64,000 bases of DNA, taken from contig NZ_DF967972.1 in assembly GCF_001050235.1 (NCBI RefSeq), forward strand, positions 62,001 through 126,000. The letters are read 5' to 3'. The notes beneath the pieces are model-generated. The model worked only from the letters and a program-made list of their open reading frames with translations, did no database searches and had not been told where the DNA came from. Positions 14,374 through 24,267 of the stretch are shown piece by piece. How positions within the stretch are numbered: the stretch's first letter is position 1; every line of letters starts with the position of its first letter. This DNA comes from Longilinea arvoryzae. Lineage in GTDB: Bacteria > Chloroflexota > Anaerolineae > Anaerolineales > Anaerolineaceae. A program made the position numbers and the translations under genes.

Positions 14374-17300
14374 CTAACGCAGCACCAGCGGCAGGAAGAC
14401 CCGGTTCAGGCCGGTTTCGAAGCTCCAACTGACCGGCACCTGCTGGCCGTCGTTTGCGATGTCAGGCTGACCGCTGACTGTAACGGTATAAGTCGCGCCG
14501 CCCGCGAGCGGTTGGCCGGGGGTAAAGGTGGTGGTCCGGCTGGCATCGTCGTAACTGCACGTCCCGGCCACAGCGCCGTCCGGGCCGGTCAGGGTCAGGC
14601 AGGTATTGACAGCCATCGACTGGCTCCAGGTGACCGTGACCACCGAGTCGGCGCCAACCCCCTGGGCGCCATTCGCCGGGCTGAAACCGGTGACCAGCGG
14701 ATCGCGCCAGTTGAGCACACCGTATTCGACGAGCTGCGTTCCGTCGGTACTGTACTCAACACCTGTTTCCAGGCCGGCGATTTCCAAATTGCCGTCCAGG
14801 CCTTTCATCACAGTATCCCATGAGCCGCGGGTGAACTTGTATACCAACGAAGTCCCATCCAGGAAATCGAGGGTGATGGTCCAGTGCGTTGCGTCCACCT
14901 GGGTCATCGGTACTGCGTCGGGTGTCCAATTGCCCATCGTGGGCTGGTTGCCGGAGAGATAGACCGTCCCGACCGTGAAACTGGGCACGCTGACGGTAAA
15001 GGTAACCGCCACCATCTTGGCTTCGGCCGTCTGGCTGACCTGGTTGGAAAGCGCCGAACAGTTGAAACTGGTATCGACGGCCAGTACGCGGTAGTAGTAC
15101 AGCACGCCGCTGGTCACACTATTGTCAACATAAGTCAGGTCCGGCGCCAACACGCGCGCCACGCGATTGCCCGCCAGGGCGGGGTCGGTGGAGCGGTACA
15201 GATCGTAGGCATGGACGCCAACGTTATCCGTGGCAGCCGTCCAACCCAATGCGATGAAGCTGTCCGACCAGTCTGTAATGCTTAACAACGGGGCCGCCGG
15301 GGCTTCCGAATCTGTGGAGGCATTCACCACCAATGCGCCCGCCTGAGCCGGATCGTAGCCGTTGGCGGTGCCGTCCAGGTCAGCATATACCCAGGTCTGG
15401 CCGTTGTTCCCCGAATAGCGGTAAGCGTAATCGAAAGTGCCCACAGTTTCAGGGGTCAGACTGGCGACGAACTCGTCGTTGTTGCCGCCCGGATATAGGA
15501 CGCTGAAAACCGCTTCCACCCACTGCCAGGCTGCATTGCCGTCCGGGCTGCTGCCATCGGGACCGTAGCCCACCTGCGCGCGCAGGCCGGGTGTGGCGCC
15601 GGGCGCGGCGGTTATGCCGTTGATCCACACCTGACCGTAGATATTTTCGGTGGGGGTAGTTCCGATAGTGTGCGTGATACTGGACGGCCATTGAATGTTG
15701 GCCCAGTCGATCGCCAGTTGAGGCATGCCGGCGACTTCGTTGGAGTAGCCGCTGACCAGGCCGGTTGCGTCATTGCGGCTGACCACCACATAGTGATAGG
15801 TTACCGCGTTGGTCAGGCCGCTGTCTGTGAAGCCGGTGCCGGTGAGGTTGGTCACAAAGCTGTAGCCGCCACCGGAAACCAGGCTGCGATAGATATCATA
15901 GCTGGTCGCCCCGCTGACGGCCGTCCAGGCCAGGTTGATCGACCCGACACCCTCACCCACGATGGACAGGTTCGTCACCGCAGCCGGTGAGGCTGGCATG
16001 CTGCCGGTGAGGGTCATCAACACGCCTGCGCGGGCCGGCAGATTTTGCGCCGTGATATGGCCGTTGGTGACGGTGAAATTCAGGCCGCCGGACACATCCT
16101 GGAAGGTGGCGCCCTCGGAAAAATAGGCGCTCACGTCCACGCTGACTGATTGGGCACTGTTCGCGCGGTTGATGAGCACCAACGCGGCGTCGCTGTTGTC
16201 GGCCAGTTTGCGCCCGAAGGCGTAAACGTTGTTGGTGTTATCGATCAGCAGCGGATGGAAGTCTCCGGTGCGCAGGGCCGGGTGGGCATTGCGCGCGGAA
16301 ATCAGGCGCTGATAGTAAAGGCGCAAATTCGCCTGCGCATCCGTGGTTTGCAGGTGAGTATAGAAGGGCGTGCCGCTTTCATCCAGCCAGGGGAAGGGCT
16401 GGCGGTTGTATGGATCGTCCTGCCATCCGCTGACATCCCGGTTGACCGGCCCCACGAGGCCAACTTCGTCGCCGTAATAGATGGTCGGCGCGCCGGGCAG
16501 CGTCATCTGCAGCAGCGCGGCGCCCTTCAGCCGGGTGATGGCGTCGCTCCAATCGTAATTCGCGTTCTGGTAGGTGGCCGGGGTGGTCTCGGCCTCGTCT
16601 GCGTTTTCATCCAGCAGGAGCAGCGCCCGGTTGGTATCGTGGCTGTCGAGCAGGTTCAGCATGGCCGCGAAGGCCTCGGCCGGGTAACGCTCCTGCAAAT
16701 TGAGCAGGCGTTCGTTCAACTGCTGCGGCGTGAGTGGGCTGAGCGCGCCGGCCGCGCTGCCGGGATTGTGATCGTTGTCGACCAGCGTTTCATCGCGCCA
16801 GAAGCTGAGCAGCGCGCTGCCGAATTGATAGTTCATGGTGGCGTCCCACTCGCCGCCCAGAACCCAGGAGGAGGCATTGCCCCATTCCTCGCCGACGATG
16901 TAGGCGTCCGGTTTGGCGGCCTTGACGGCGGCGCGGAAGCCTTCCCAGTACAGGTTGTTCGGGTCACCCGTCACGCCCGGGTCGACATCCCCGCCCACAT
17001 CTAGCCGCCAGCCGTCGGCCCACTGCAGCCAGTGAACCGCCACACTTTCGGCGCTGTCCCAGATCAGGGCGCGCACCCCGGCGTTGGACGCGTTGAGCTT
17101 CGGCAGGCTGTCGTAGCCGTACCAGGAGGTGTAGGTGGCGCCGCCGGGCGTGCCGTCATCGCCCACGCACGGGCCGCTGCCGTCTGCCACCGGCTGGAAG
17201 GAATACCAGTCACGGTAAGGCGAATCCGCGCTTTCGCACGCGCCCAGCGAGTCATAACGCCCGTAGCGATCGAAATAGACGCTGTCGGAAGAGGTGTGGT

Positions 17301-18339
17301 TGAACACGCCGTCCAGGATGATGTGCATACCGCGCGCATGCGCCTGAGACGCGAAGGCCTCGAATTCAGCCTGGGTGCTCAGGCTGCTGTCGATCTGCAG
17401 GTAATCGGTCGTATCGTAGCCGTGATTGGAGGGCGAGAAGAAAACCGGGTTGAGGTAGATGGCGGTGACGCCCAGATCCTGCAGATAATCCAGTTTATCG
17501 GTCAGGCCTTTCAAATCGCCGCCGTAGAAGTTCTGGCTCCAAACACCCGGGCAGGCGCCGGAGGAATCGCGCGGGTCGCACACCGCGGTATTCCAGTTCA
17601 CGCCGTTGGAGCGCAGGATGGATCCGCCGGCCCCCTCCAGGCCGTAGAAAAAAGTCCCGGCCGCGGGATCGTTGGAGGGGTTGCCGTCGCGGAAGCGGTC
17701 GGGGAAGACCTGGTAGATGATTGCGTTCTTGACCCAATCCGGGGTTTCGAAGGCCGGATCGTAGACGGTGATCTGCCAGGAGTAATCGATGCTCTCATCG
17801 TACGCCTGGCCCCAGCCGCCGGTGCGTTCGCCGTCATCCTCGTAGTAGTCGGTGTCCGTGCCGTCGACGGCGATGAAGCGGTACCAGTAAACGGTCGGAT
17901 CATCGCTGGCGGGTACGGTGGCCTGCCAGTATTCATAGGTACCGTCATTGGCGGCCAGGCTCATGTTCAAAATGGTCTGGGTGTCCAGCCGGTCGTTCCA
18001 CAGGCGCACCCGGGCGCCGGTCAGGTCACCGCTGGCGGCCCGCAGTCGCAGGGTGACCGGTGTGCCGGTGGGCACCGCGCCGCCGGGTGTGCGATAGAGG
18101 GTATTTCGGCTGTCGTGACCGAGTTCGGTCCACCGCACATTGTCATCCTGACTGGCGGCCGGCGCAGAAACGGCAACGGTCGGATCGGATGTCGCGGCTG
18201 ACGGATTGGCGTCAGGCTGTCGATTCGGCAGCGCCTCGGGCTGCGCGGCCTGGACAACCGGTAAAACCGGGCTGAAAGCCAGGCTGAATAATAGGATTAA
18301 CCCAAGTGTCAGACGAAATTGTGAAAAGGGCACTTTCAT
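14374..18339 (-). CDS. Secreted multidomain GH13 alpha-amylase/pullulanase
   Basis: A 1321-residue exported glucan hydrolase. ATG 18339 has CAGGAG with a 7-nt gap (an 18-residue upstream extension to 18393 is rejected) and starts a clean signal peptide (about 1-31). The order is: N-terminal CBM34-like beta domain (about 65-185); GH13 barrel with nucleophile Asp447 (GWRLDVGGD), acid Glu484 (VGEEWG) and Asp568 (LLDSHDTNR); C-terminal beta domain; FN3-like (about 785-870); a further region; a second FN3 (about 1010-1100); CBM20-like starch-binding domain (about 1108-1205, with YLSGNQPTMGNW); an SbsA/Big_5-like domain; and the tail VFLPLVLR. It should cut alpha-1,4 and possibly alpha-1,6 links in starch, glycogen or pullulan outside the cell. 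Confidence 0.92.
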   Translation of the reverse strand: MKVPFSQFRLTLGLILLFSLAFSPVLPVVQAAQPEALPNRQPDANPSAATSDPTVAVSAPAASQDDNVRWTELGHDSRNTLYRTPGGAVPTGTPVTLRLRAASGDLTGARVRLWNDRLDTQTILNMSLAANDGTYEYWQATVPASDDPTVYWYRFIAVDGTDTDYYEDDGERTGGWGQAYDESIDYSWQITVYDPAFETPDWVKNAIIYQVFPDRFRDGNPSNDPAAGTFFYGLEGAGGSILRSNGVNWNTAVCDPRDSSGACPGVWSQNFYGGDLKGLTDKLDYLQDLGVTAIYLNPVFFSPSNHGYDTTDYLQIDSSLSTQAEFEAFASQAHARGMHIILDGVFNHTSSDSVYFDRYGRYDSLGACESADSPYRDWYSFQPVADGSGPCVGDDGTPGGATYTSWYGYDSLPKLNASNAGVRALIWDSAESVAVHWLQWADGWRLDVGGDVDPGVTGDPNNLYWEGFRAAVKAAKPDAYIVGEEWGNASSWVLGGEWDATMNYQFGSALLSFWRDETLVDNDHNPGSAAGALSPLTPQQLNERLLNLQERYPAEAFAAMLNLLDSHDTNRALLLLDENADEAETTPATYQNANYDWSDAITRLKGAALLQMTLPGAPTIYYGDEVGLVGPVNRDVSGWQDDPYNRQPFPWLDESGTPFYTHLQTTDAQANLRLYYQRLISARNAHPALRTGDFHPLLIDNTNNVYAFGRKLADNSDAALVLINRANSAQSVSVDVSAYFSEGATFQDVSGGLNFTVTNGHITAQNLPARAGVLMTLTGSMPASPAAVTNLSIVGEGVGSINLAWTAVSGATSYDIYRSLVSGGGYSFVTNLTGTGFTDSGLTNAVTYHYVVVSRNDATGLVSGYSNEVAGMPQLAIDWANIQWPSSITHTIGTTPTENIYGQVWINGITAAPGATPGLRAQVGYGPDGSSPDGNAAWQWVEAVFSVLYPGGNNDEFVASLTPETVGTFDYAYRYSGNNGQTWVYADLDGTANGYDPAQAGALVVNASTDSEAPAAPLLSITDWSDSFIALGWTAATDNVGVHAYDLYRSTDPALAGNRVARVLAPDLTYVDNSVTSGVLYYYRVLAVDTSFNCSALSNQVSQTAEAKMVAVTFTVSVPSFTVGTVYLSGNQPTMGNWTPDAVPMTQVDATHWTITLDFLDGTSLVYKFTRGSWDTVMKGLDGNLEIAGLETGVEYSTDGTQLVEYGVLNWRDPLVTGFSPANGAQGVGADSVVTVTWSQSMAVNTCLTLTGPDGAVAGTCSYDDASRTTTFTPGQPLAGGATYTVTVSGQPDIANDGQQVPVSWSFETGLNRVFLPLVLR

Positions 18340-18643
18340 CGCTAATCTCCTGAGGTGAATGAAGGAATCGTGAACGATTGGGAGCAGTTGCAATGCGATT
18401 GGTAAGTTCCTTATTTTGAGAATAATTACGGCAGGGATACGAAAAAAATATTCGCCAGAGGAAAACCAGTTCTTGGATATTTTATCTGAATTTGTAAAAT
18501 AAGTTTACATTTTTATCTGTTTTTAAGAATTCTCGTTCGAAAAAAAGCGATCCCGGATTTTCAGCGGCAAATCATTGGAATATTCACAGAATTCAGGCCG
18601 GAATTATGCTGTAGTCAGAAGAATGTGCGTATAATATTGTGGT
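18340..18643. other. AT-rich divergent intergenic region
   Basis: 304 bp between the amylase and the PilZ gene, clearly AT-richer than its surroundings. It must hold the amylase promoter (minus). For the PilZ gene, TATAAT at 18630-18635 lies eight bases before ATG 18644. No ORF or repeat was found. Confidence 0.5.
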
Positions 18644-18967
18644 ATGCGCGAATTAACCTTTGAGAGCAGATTTACTATGATTGATCGCACTGCTGTAGGT
18701 TTCATCAACACCCGGCGCGCGAATCGGATCGACTGGGACAGGCCAGTCAGCATTGTTTCTCCGGTCCTGGTCTCGGGCCATTCGATCAACGTCAGCGCCA
18801 CGGGCATTCTCGTCAGTCTGCCGCGCGACCCATTCCTGCAGGTGGGGACGCGCGTAGCCCTGGCCATCCCGCACATGGATGGTCACGCGACCCTGACCGT
18901 GCGGGGAAACGTCGTTCGAGTGGAACACTCTCCCGATGACGTGCTTGTGGCGATCAACCTGGCGTAA
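18644..18967 (+). CDS. PilZ domain protein
   Basis: A 107-residue single-domain protein. The c-di-GMP-binding motifs are visible: RRANR (RxxxR type) near residue 25 and NVSATG (NxSxxG) near residue 50, followed by the beta-barrel strands. It probably binds c-di-GMP and regulates motility, adhesion or secretion. ATG 18644 is close behind a TATAAT, implying a leaderless or very short leader mRNA; ATG 18677 is an alternative start. No cyclase or phosphodiesterase gene is nearby. Confidence 0.82.
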   Translation: MRELTFESRFTMIDRTAVGFINTRRANRIDWDRPVSIVSPVLVSGHSINVSATGILVSLPRDPFLQVGTRVALAIPHMDGHATLTVRGNVVRVEHSPDDVLVAINLA

Positions 18968-18992
18968 GGCGGGATAAACCGGGGGGCGTTTT

Positions 18993-19017
18993 CGCCTGTC
19001 CGGATGGAACAGGCGAC
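18993..19017. terminator. Hairpin in the convergent gap PilZ/MFS
   Basis: TCGCCTGT (18993-19000), 9-nt loop, ACAGGCGA (19010-19017). There is no strong T-run, so termination is only probable. Confidence 0.5.
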
Positions 19018-19044
19018 TCAGCGGCAGCCATAAGCTGTCGCTTT

Positions 19045-20517
19045 TTATTTTCCGGGCTCCCGAATCTGGGCCAGCACCAGGATGGAAATCAGGAAGAGCA
19101 TCCCGTAAATCGAGAAAATCACTTCGTAGCCCAGGCCGGGTTGGATGCGGTTGAAAAAGTCGGCCAGCGGGCCGCCGATGCCGGCTCCGACGATGCCTGC
19201 GCCCGCCCCGGCCAGGTTGGAGATGCCCAGGTAACGCCCGGCTTCACCCGGCGGAACCAGATCGGTGCCAAGCGCCCAGTTGGTAGCCATAAAACAGCCC
19301 GTGGCCAGCCCAAGGATGGCGCCGCTCACCGTCACCTGCAACGGGCTGCGCGCCGTCAGCAGCGCCAGCGCCCCGGCCGCAGCGATCCATCCAGCCAGCG
19401 CAACCATGCGTTTGCGCCCAAAACGGTCCGCCAGCACACCACCGGCAAGCGCAGAGGAGACCAGGAAGGCTCCTACCACGGCCAGCAGTTGAGCCGTGGC
19501 GGAAGCCGGATTCGGCGCGCGGATCACGTCACGCAGGTAGTATTGGGTAAATCCCTGAATGGAACCCACCGCCGCCAGGAAAAGCAGCCGGTTGATCACC
19601 CACCAGATAAAAGACCGCTGACGGCGAGCTTCGGCGCCGATGCCCACCCAGGCGCCCAGATAGACGCCCACCAGAATGGAACCTGCCATGGCAGCCAATC
19701 CGGCCAGGCCGAGCAGCCCCACCTTTAGCGCCGGGGACGCTCCCATGCCGGTCAATTTGCCGCCGCTGAAATTCACCAGCCTGATGGCCATCTGCGTAAT
19801 CCCCACGAAGATCACGGTCAACGCCGTCAGGCGCAGCACCGGCTCGCGTACGCCCCCGGCCGGTCTCTCCCGCAGACGATCTTCTTTGACGAACAGGTCA
19901 GTCGCCAGCATGGTAAGCAGGTAACCGGCCGTGATGATGCCGACCACTGCCATAATCTGCCCCCGGTCCACCAGCGGACCGGCCAGCAGGACCAGAAATA
20001 CCGCCAGCAGTTCGAGTGCCGCCTTGACACCCGAAGCGCGCCCGCGTTGCCGTTTGGGGACGAGATCCGGGATCAACGCCTGTTGGGCGCCCTGGGCGAT
20101 GTTGGAGAAGAAATGCAGCACCATGCTGCCGGCCACCAGGGCGACGTAGGCCAGGCTGATCCCCAACGCCGCCCGCGAAACGGCATCGGCGGCCGATCCA
20201 AGGTAATTCGGCGAAAGGCCGATGAAGACCATGGCCAGGGCGCTGCCCAGTGCTCCGAAAGTGATAAACGGGCGCCGCCTTCCCCAACGCGAAGTGCACC
20301 GGTCGCTCAACAAACCCGCCACCGGCTGCACCAGCATGGCTACGGCCAGTCCGATGACGCGCACGGCCGCCAGGTAAGTGTTTTTCTGCTCGACCGGCAT
20401 GAAAGTCACCACCAGATAGGGCAGCAGGACGGGCGTGAAGATACCCGCGGCCGTACTCAGGCCCAGCGAGTAGCTGTTGAGGCCGAGCAATTCGAATCCA
20501 TTGAGTTCGCGTTTCAT
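19045..20517 (-). CDS. MFS transporter, GPH/sugar-cation-symporter-like
   Basis: A 490-residue inner-membrane protein with about 12 helices. After helix 2 comes SDRCTSRWGRRRPF, the charged loop typical of the GPH and SLC45-type sugar transporters. A second MFS loop (ADRFGRKRMVAL) follows the centre. Sugar uptake or export is plausible. No SD is evident before ATG 20517, and the next genes are unrelated. Confidence 0.83.
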   Translation of the reverse strand: MKRELNGFELLGLNSYSLGLSTAAGIFTPVLLPYLVVTFMPVEQKNTYLAAVRVIGLAVAMLVQPVAGLLSDRCTSRWGRRRPFITFGALGSALAMVFIGLSPNYLGSAADAVSRAALGISLAYVALVAGSMVLHFFSNIAQGAQQALIPDLVPKRQRGRASGVKAALELLAVFLVLLAGPLVDRGQIMAVVGIITAGYLLTMLATDLFVKEDRLRERPAGGVREPVLRLTALTVIFVGITQMAIRLVNFSGGKLTGMGASPALKVGLLGLAGLAAMAGSILVGVYLGAWVGIGAEARRQRSFIWWVINRLLFLAAVGSIQGFTQYYLRDVIRAPNPASATAQLLAVVGAFLVSSALAGGVLADRFGRKRMVALAGWIAAAGALALLTARSPLQVTVSGAILGLATGCFMATNWALGTDLVPPGEAGRYLGISNLAGAGAGIVGAGIGGPLADFFNRIQPGLGYEVIFSIYGMLFLISILVLAQIREPGK

Positions 20518-20618
20518 GGGGAGCTGTCTGTATTGTACAGCAGCCGTCCCAGGAATGTTTCGATTTTGGGGTGGGAAAGGATCTGCCCGGGAGTGGCCAG
20601 GCTGCCCGGCAAAACGGT

Positions 20619-21062
20619 TTAGCCCGGCATGGATTGCAGAAACAAACGGTGGTAAAGGATGATGCTGCCGGAGACGGCTACATTGTACGAAGCGCGGTTG
20701 ACGGATTCGATCCCAACCACAGCGTTACATTGCGCCAGCACCTTTTCGGGCAGCCCCATGTCTTCCGAACCCAACAGGTAGATGGCCTGTTCAGGGTGTT
20801 TGAAGGTCGCCAGCGGCTGCCCGCCGATTTCCACGCCCACCAACAGCGCGCCCAGCGGACGCGCCTGCACGAAATCCTCGAAAGTGGTGTAATGCCGTAA
20901 CGGAATGAGGCGGTGCGCCGCGGAGGTGTCGCTGGATTGCGGTTTATAGGGGCGGCCGATGGTGAAAATGCCGGCCGCGCCCAGTTGCCAGGCCGAGCGC
21001 CACAGCGTGCCGATGTTTTCGCTATTGCGCGGGTTGTAAATGCCAATTTCGAAATAGGGCAC
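20619..21062 (-). CDS. SpoU/TrmH-family RNA 2'-O-methyltransferase
   Basis: A 147-residue SPOUT enzyme close to the minimal TrmL-like size. Motif 1 is NPRNSENIGTLWRSAWQLG, motif 2 YLLGSEDMGLP, and motif 3 ESVNRASYNVAVSGSIILY forms the knot that binds S-adenosylmethionine. It methylates a ribose in tRNA or rRNA; the site cannot be fixed. GTG 21062 has GGAGG seven bases upstream. Confidence 0.88.
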   Translation of the reverse strand: MPYFEIGIYNPRNSENIGTLWRSAWQLGAAGIFTIGRPYKPQSSDTSAAHRLIPLRHYTTFEDFVQARPLGALLVGVEIGGQPLATFKHPEQAIYLLGSEDMGLPEKVLAQCNAVVGIESVNRASYNVAVSGSIILYHRLFLQSMPG

Positions 21063-21236
21063 GAGCCTGCCTCCAGGTTGGTTTTTCTTAGTCTATCACA
21101 GGATGGCGGTGGGATTTTGGTTTGGCAAACTAATCCGAAATTGATAAGTCCTGAACCACTTCTAAACATCCATCTGGCACAATGCCTGTAACACAAAGGC
21201 CAACCATCCAGTGTAACCTTTCATATGGGAGGTGAA

Positions 21237-21512
21237 ATGACACAGGATACCGTCGAACTCAATCCATTCGGTTCTCAGCCAAAGCAGCTTCCCGTTCAAC
21301 CCCTGACGGATGATCAGGTCCGTTTTGTAATGGATTTATTCCAGAAATATCCCCCTGGCGACCTGTGCGTTGAGGATGCGGTCGAGATCATCGAAGCCCT
21401 GGAAAACGCCGGATTACGCGGGCCGGCAGTGCGGACTTCGCTGATGATTGCCGGACTCGACCCGCAGAAATTCAGGGCGCTGATCTCAATAAATGCTGTT
21501 TTACGTCCCTGA
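21237..21512 (+). CDS. Hypothetical protein (91 aa)
   Basis: A small soluble, acidic protein of 91 residues from ATG 21237 (GGAGG four bases upstream); ATG 21225 is in frame and would remove the SD problem. The sequence is largely helical (DDQVRFVMDLFQKYPPGDL, VEIIEALENAGL). It is followed by a 16-bp palindrome. I do not recognise the family; codon use matches its neighbours. Confidence 0.65.
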   Translation: MTQDTVELNPFGSQPKQLPVQPLTDDQVRFVMDLFQKYPPGDLCVEDAVEIIEALENAGLRGPAVRTSLMIAGLDPQKFRALISINAVLRP

Positions 21513-21547
21513 GAATCAAACTCTGCCATTTTTAAAAAGGTGAATTA

Positions 21548-21593
21548 AATCAAACGGGTCTGGCCATCCGATGAGGTCCAGACCCGTTTGATT
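21548..21593. terminator. Perfect 16-bp hairpin in a convergent gap
   Basis: AATCAAACGGGTCTGG (21548-21563), 14-nt loop, exact complement (21578-21593). It lies between the hypothetical gene and the esterase gene, with only short T-runs. Confidence 0.65.
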
Positions 21594-21713
21594 CCTCACT
21601 TCTACCGGTAAATAATGTGTTGGGCTTCAAACAATAAGGACACCTCTATTGCCCACGCGCACTAGTATAGACACAAAACATTAAAATTACCTCAGGATCA
21701 GGTTAACATCTTG

Positions 21714-22550
21714 TTAAGAGTTGCGATTAAACAGAAACTCTACTGGAATTGGTAAACGCTTGCGCCAGGAGCGCGCGCTGTGTGTGGCGCCGGGGAACTC
21801 ACGCATGAGGTAATCGATGCCGTCGCGCCAGCCAGCCTCTCGTAAAAATCCATTGGCACGCATATTGTGGACGCCATAATCACGATCCAGGCTATGCCCG
21901 CTGTAATCAAAGTACAGACGGTGGTTGCCAGGCGGCGGCAAATTGTCACGCATCCATTCTTCAATCTGGCCGGCGCCGATCGGCCAGTGCGTGGAGAGGC
22001 AGCCAGCGCTGCCAAAGACTTGCGGGTAGCGGCATAACGCGTACATCGAGACCAGCCCACCCATGCTGGATCCCATGACGATGGTGTGCGTCGGGTCGGG
22101 CAGCGTCGCAAGGTTGGCGTCCACCCAGGGTTTCAGCTCTTCCACCAGGAAGCGCAGATAGGCATCCGAATAAGGCGCCACACGGATATCCTTGCACTTA
22201 CCCTCGCGCATGCCATCGAATTGAGCGCCAACAAAGGGCGCCTCGGGCATGTATTCCGGCACACGATTTTCGCCGGCGCTCCACACGCCCACCACGATGC
22301 AATCGATGCCCATTTGGGTGAGCGTTTCGGCCACTCCCCAGGTGCGCCCCAGATAGGCCTCGGCCGGATTGAACAGATTCTTTCCATCATGCATATACAG
22401 CACCGGGTAACGTTTGGCGGAGTCATAGCCAACCGGAAGCCAAAAATCGACCTTCCGCAGCGGAATGTCCGTAGATGGAAAGGGGTCGATACGGTACAAC
22501 GTACCGGGGAAAAACGCTACTGCTGGAAAAAGTTGCGTCCATTGGATCAT
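21714..22550 (-). CDS. Putative esterase (esterase D / enterochelin-esterase fold)
   Basis: About 278 residues from ATG 22550; the frame continues to GTG 22643 without clear signals. The fold is a PF00756-like esterase: PVLYMHDGKNLF, a nucleophile Ser in GSSMGGLVS, and a late His in GATHSARSW. It has no signal peptide. The substrate is unknown, with acyl esters or S-formylglutathione-like compounds as family options. Downstream on the minus strand there is only intergenic sequence. Confidence 0.78.
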   Translation of the reverse strand: MIQWTQLFPAVAFFPGTLYRIDPFPSTDIPLRKVDFWLPVGYDSAKRYPVLYMHDGKNLFNPAEAYLGRTWGVAETLTQMGIDCIVVGVWSAGENRVPEYMPEAPFVGAQFDGMREGKCKDIRVAPYSDAYLRFLVEELKPWVDANLATLPDPTHTIVMGSSMGGLVSMYALCRYPQVFGSAGCLSTHWPIGAGQIEEWMRDNLPPPGNHRLYFDYSGHSLDRDYGVHNMRANGFLREAGWRDGIDYLMREFPGATHSARSWRKRLPIPVEFLFNRNS

Positions 22551-22710
22551 GAAGATAATGGTATCGTATCTTTGTCCATCTTCGCCACGAAGGATGGCCA
22601 GTTTTTGGCCAGGAATTTCCTGAGCATCTGCGAAATCAGGCACTGCAAAGTGAATTCTTTACACGCCTGAGATCCTTCGCCGCGCTCAGGCCTTTACAGT
22701 GATGGCAATA

Positions 22711-22748
22711 CAAAAAAAGGAGCCATGCAGCGTGCACAGCTCCCTTTG
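22711..22748 (-). terminator. Terminator of the gatC-gatA-GT-gatB unit
   Basis: On the minus strand AAAGGGAGC...GCTCC followed by a seven-T run, just after the gatB stop. One bulged G interrupts the stem. Confidence 0.8.
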
Positions 22749-22764
22749 AGATCGTCGAACGGAT

Positions 22765-24225
22765 TTACTTCAACAGCTCTTCGAGCACCTGGCGGGCGAT
22801 ATTCGGATCGGCCTTACCGCGCATCTTGCGCATCACCTGACCAACGAACCAGCCCATCAGGGTATCCTTGCCGCCTTTGAAAGCTTCCACTTCCTTGGGA
22901 TTCTCGGCCAGCACTTCCTGCACCACCGTGCGAATGGCGGCGTCGTCGCTGACTTTTGCAAGACCCTCTTTTTCCACCAGCGCAGCCGGCGAAAGGCCGG
23001 TTTCTTCCACTTTCAGCAGCAATGCCTTGGCCGTGGAAACGTTGATGGTGCCGGCGTCGACCAGTTTGAGGAGCTCGGCCAGCCAGACCGGAGTGAGTTT
23101 GAGCTGGTCGGCGGTCTGGTTACGCTCGTTGAGCCGGCGCAGAATGTCGTTCATCAGCCAATTGGAGACGCGCTTGGGATCGCTTCCGTAGGCCTTGACC
23201 GCCGCTTCGAAGTAATCGGATAGTTTGCGTTCGCCGGTCAGAATTTCGGCGTCGTACTCCGGCAGGCCGTAATCGTTGATGAAACGGGCCCGGCGTTCCA
23301 GCGGCAGCTCGGGAAAATCCTTGAGGATGGCCGCCTTCCAGGCCTCATCCATGCGAATGGGCAGCAAATCCGGTTCACGGAAGTAGCGGTAATCAGCCTC
23401 GGTTTCCTTGGAGCGCATTTTGCGCAGCACGGCGGCGTCTTCGTCCCATTCCAGTGTCCAGGCAAAAATGCGGTTGCCGCCTTCCACCTCGCGGATCTGG
23501 CGGTCGATCTCATGCAGGATGGCGTCGCGGACGTTTTCGATCGAATTGACGTTCTTGATCTCGGTCTTCGGGTTGAGAATGGTCTCGCCCTTGTGCCGGA
23601 TGGAGACATTGGCGTCGCAGCGCAGGTTGCCGCGTTCCATGTCGGCCTCTGAAATGCCTAACCAGCGCAACATCTGGCGCAGGCGGATCAGGTACTGGGC
23701 AGCCTCATCGGCCGTACGCAGGTCGGGGCCGGTGACCATTTCGACCAGGGGCACGCCGCAGCGGTTGAAATCCACAAAGCGCCGGCCGCCCGCGTTCTTG
23801 GTCTTGCCGGCGTCCTCTTCCAGGTGCAGCTTGGTGATGCTCACGCGGCGTGTGTAGGCTTTGCCATCCGGGCTGGAAGCGGCGGGCACGGGCAGGTCGA
23901 GAAAGCCGCCCTTGGCCAGCGATTGGTCGAACTGTGAAATCTGGTAACCCTTGGGTAAATCGGGGTAGAAATAATTTTTCCGGTCGAAGAAAGACAGCGG
24001 CCGAATTTCACTGTGCATGGCGGTGGCCAGCAGAACGCCCTTTTCGACGGCGGCTTTGTTCAGCACGGGCAGCACACCCGGCAAGCCGCAGCACACCGGG
24101 CAGATATTCGTGTTGGGTGCGTCGTACCAGGAATCGGCCTTGCAGGAGCAAAAAATCTTGGTCTGAGTATTGAGCTGGATGTGGGTTTCCAACCCGATAA
24201 CGGCTTCGTATTCGATCATCGTCAT
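22765..24225 (-). CDS. gatB: Asp/Glu-tRNA amidotransferase subunit B
   Basis: About 486 residues. GatB phosphorylates Glu- or Asp-mis-charged tRNA and transfers ammonia from GatA to make Gln-tRNA or Asn-tRNA. The family start EYEAVIGLETHIQLNT, zinc-type Cys (CSCKAD, CPVCCGLPG), DFNRCGVPLVE and a C-terminal GatB/Yqey helical domain are present. ATG 24225 has GAGG eight bases upstream; ATG 24231 and 24219 are alternatives. It is separated from gatA by a glycosyltransferase-like gene. Confidence 0.95.
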   Translation of the reverse strand: MTMIEYEAVIGLETHIQLNTQTKIFCSCKADSWYDAPNTNICPVCCGLPGVLPVLNKAAVEKGVLLATAMHSEIRPLSFFDRKNYFYPDLPKGYQISQFDQSLAKGGFLDLPVPAASSPDGKAYTRRVSITKLHLEEDAGKTKNAGGRRFVDFNRCGVPLVEMVTGPDLRTADEAAQYLIRLRQMLRWLGISEADMERGNLRCDANVSIRHKGETILNPKTEIKNVNSIENVRDAILHEIDRQIREVEGGNRIFAWTLEWDEDAAVLRKMRSKETEADYRYFREPDLLPIRMDEAWKAAILKDFPELPLERRARFINDYGLPEYDAEILTGERKLSDYFEAAVKAYGSDPKRVSNWLMNDILRRLNERNQTADQLKLTPVWLAELLKLVDAGTINVSTAKALLLKVEETGLSPAALVEKEGLAKVSDDAAIRTVVQEVLAENPKEVEAFKGGKDTLMGWFVGQVMRKMRGKADPNIARQVLEELLK

Positions 24226-24267
24226 ATCCATCGCCTCACGATAGCAGCCCGCGTTCGACCGCGGACA

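Noticed and set aside
15670-18201. Long plus-strand open frames opposite the amylase gene (for example 16150-17004 and 17032-18201)
   Set aside because: They mirror the high-GC amylase gene, lack start signals and known motifs, and the minus-strand protein has complete GH13 motifs.
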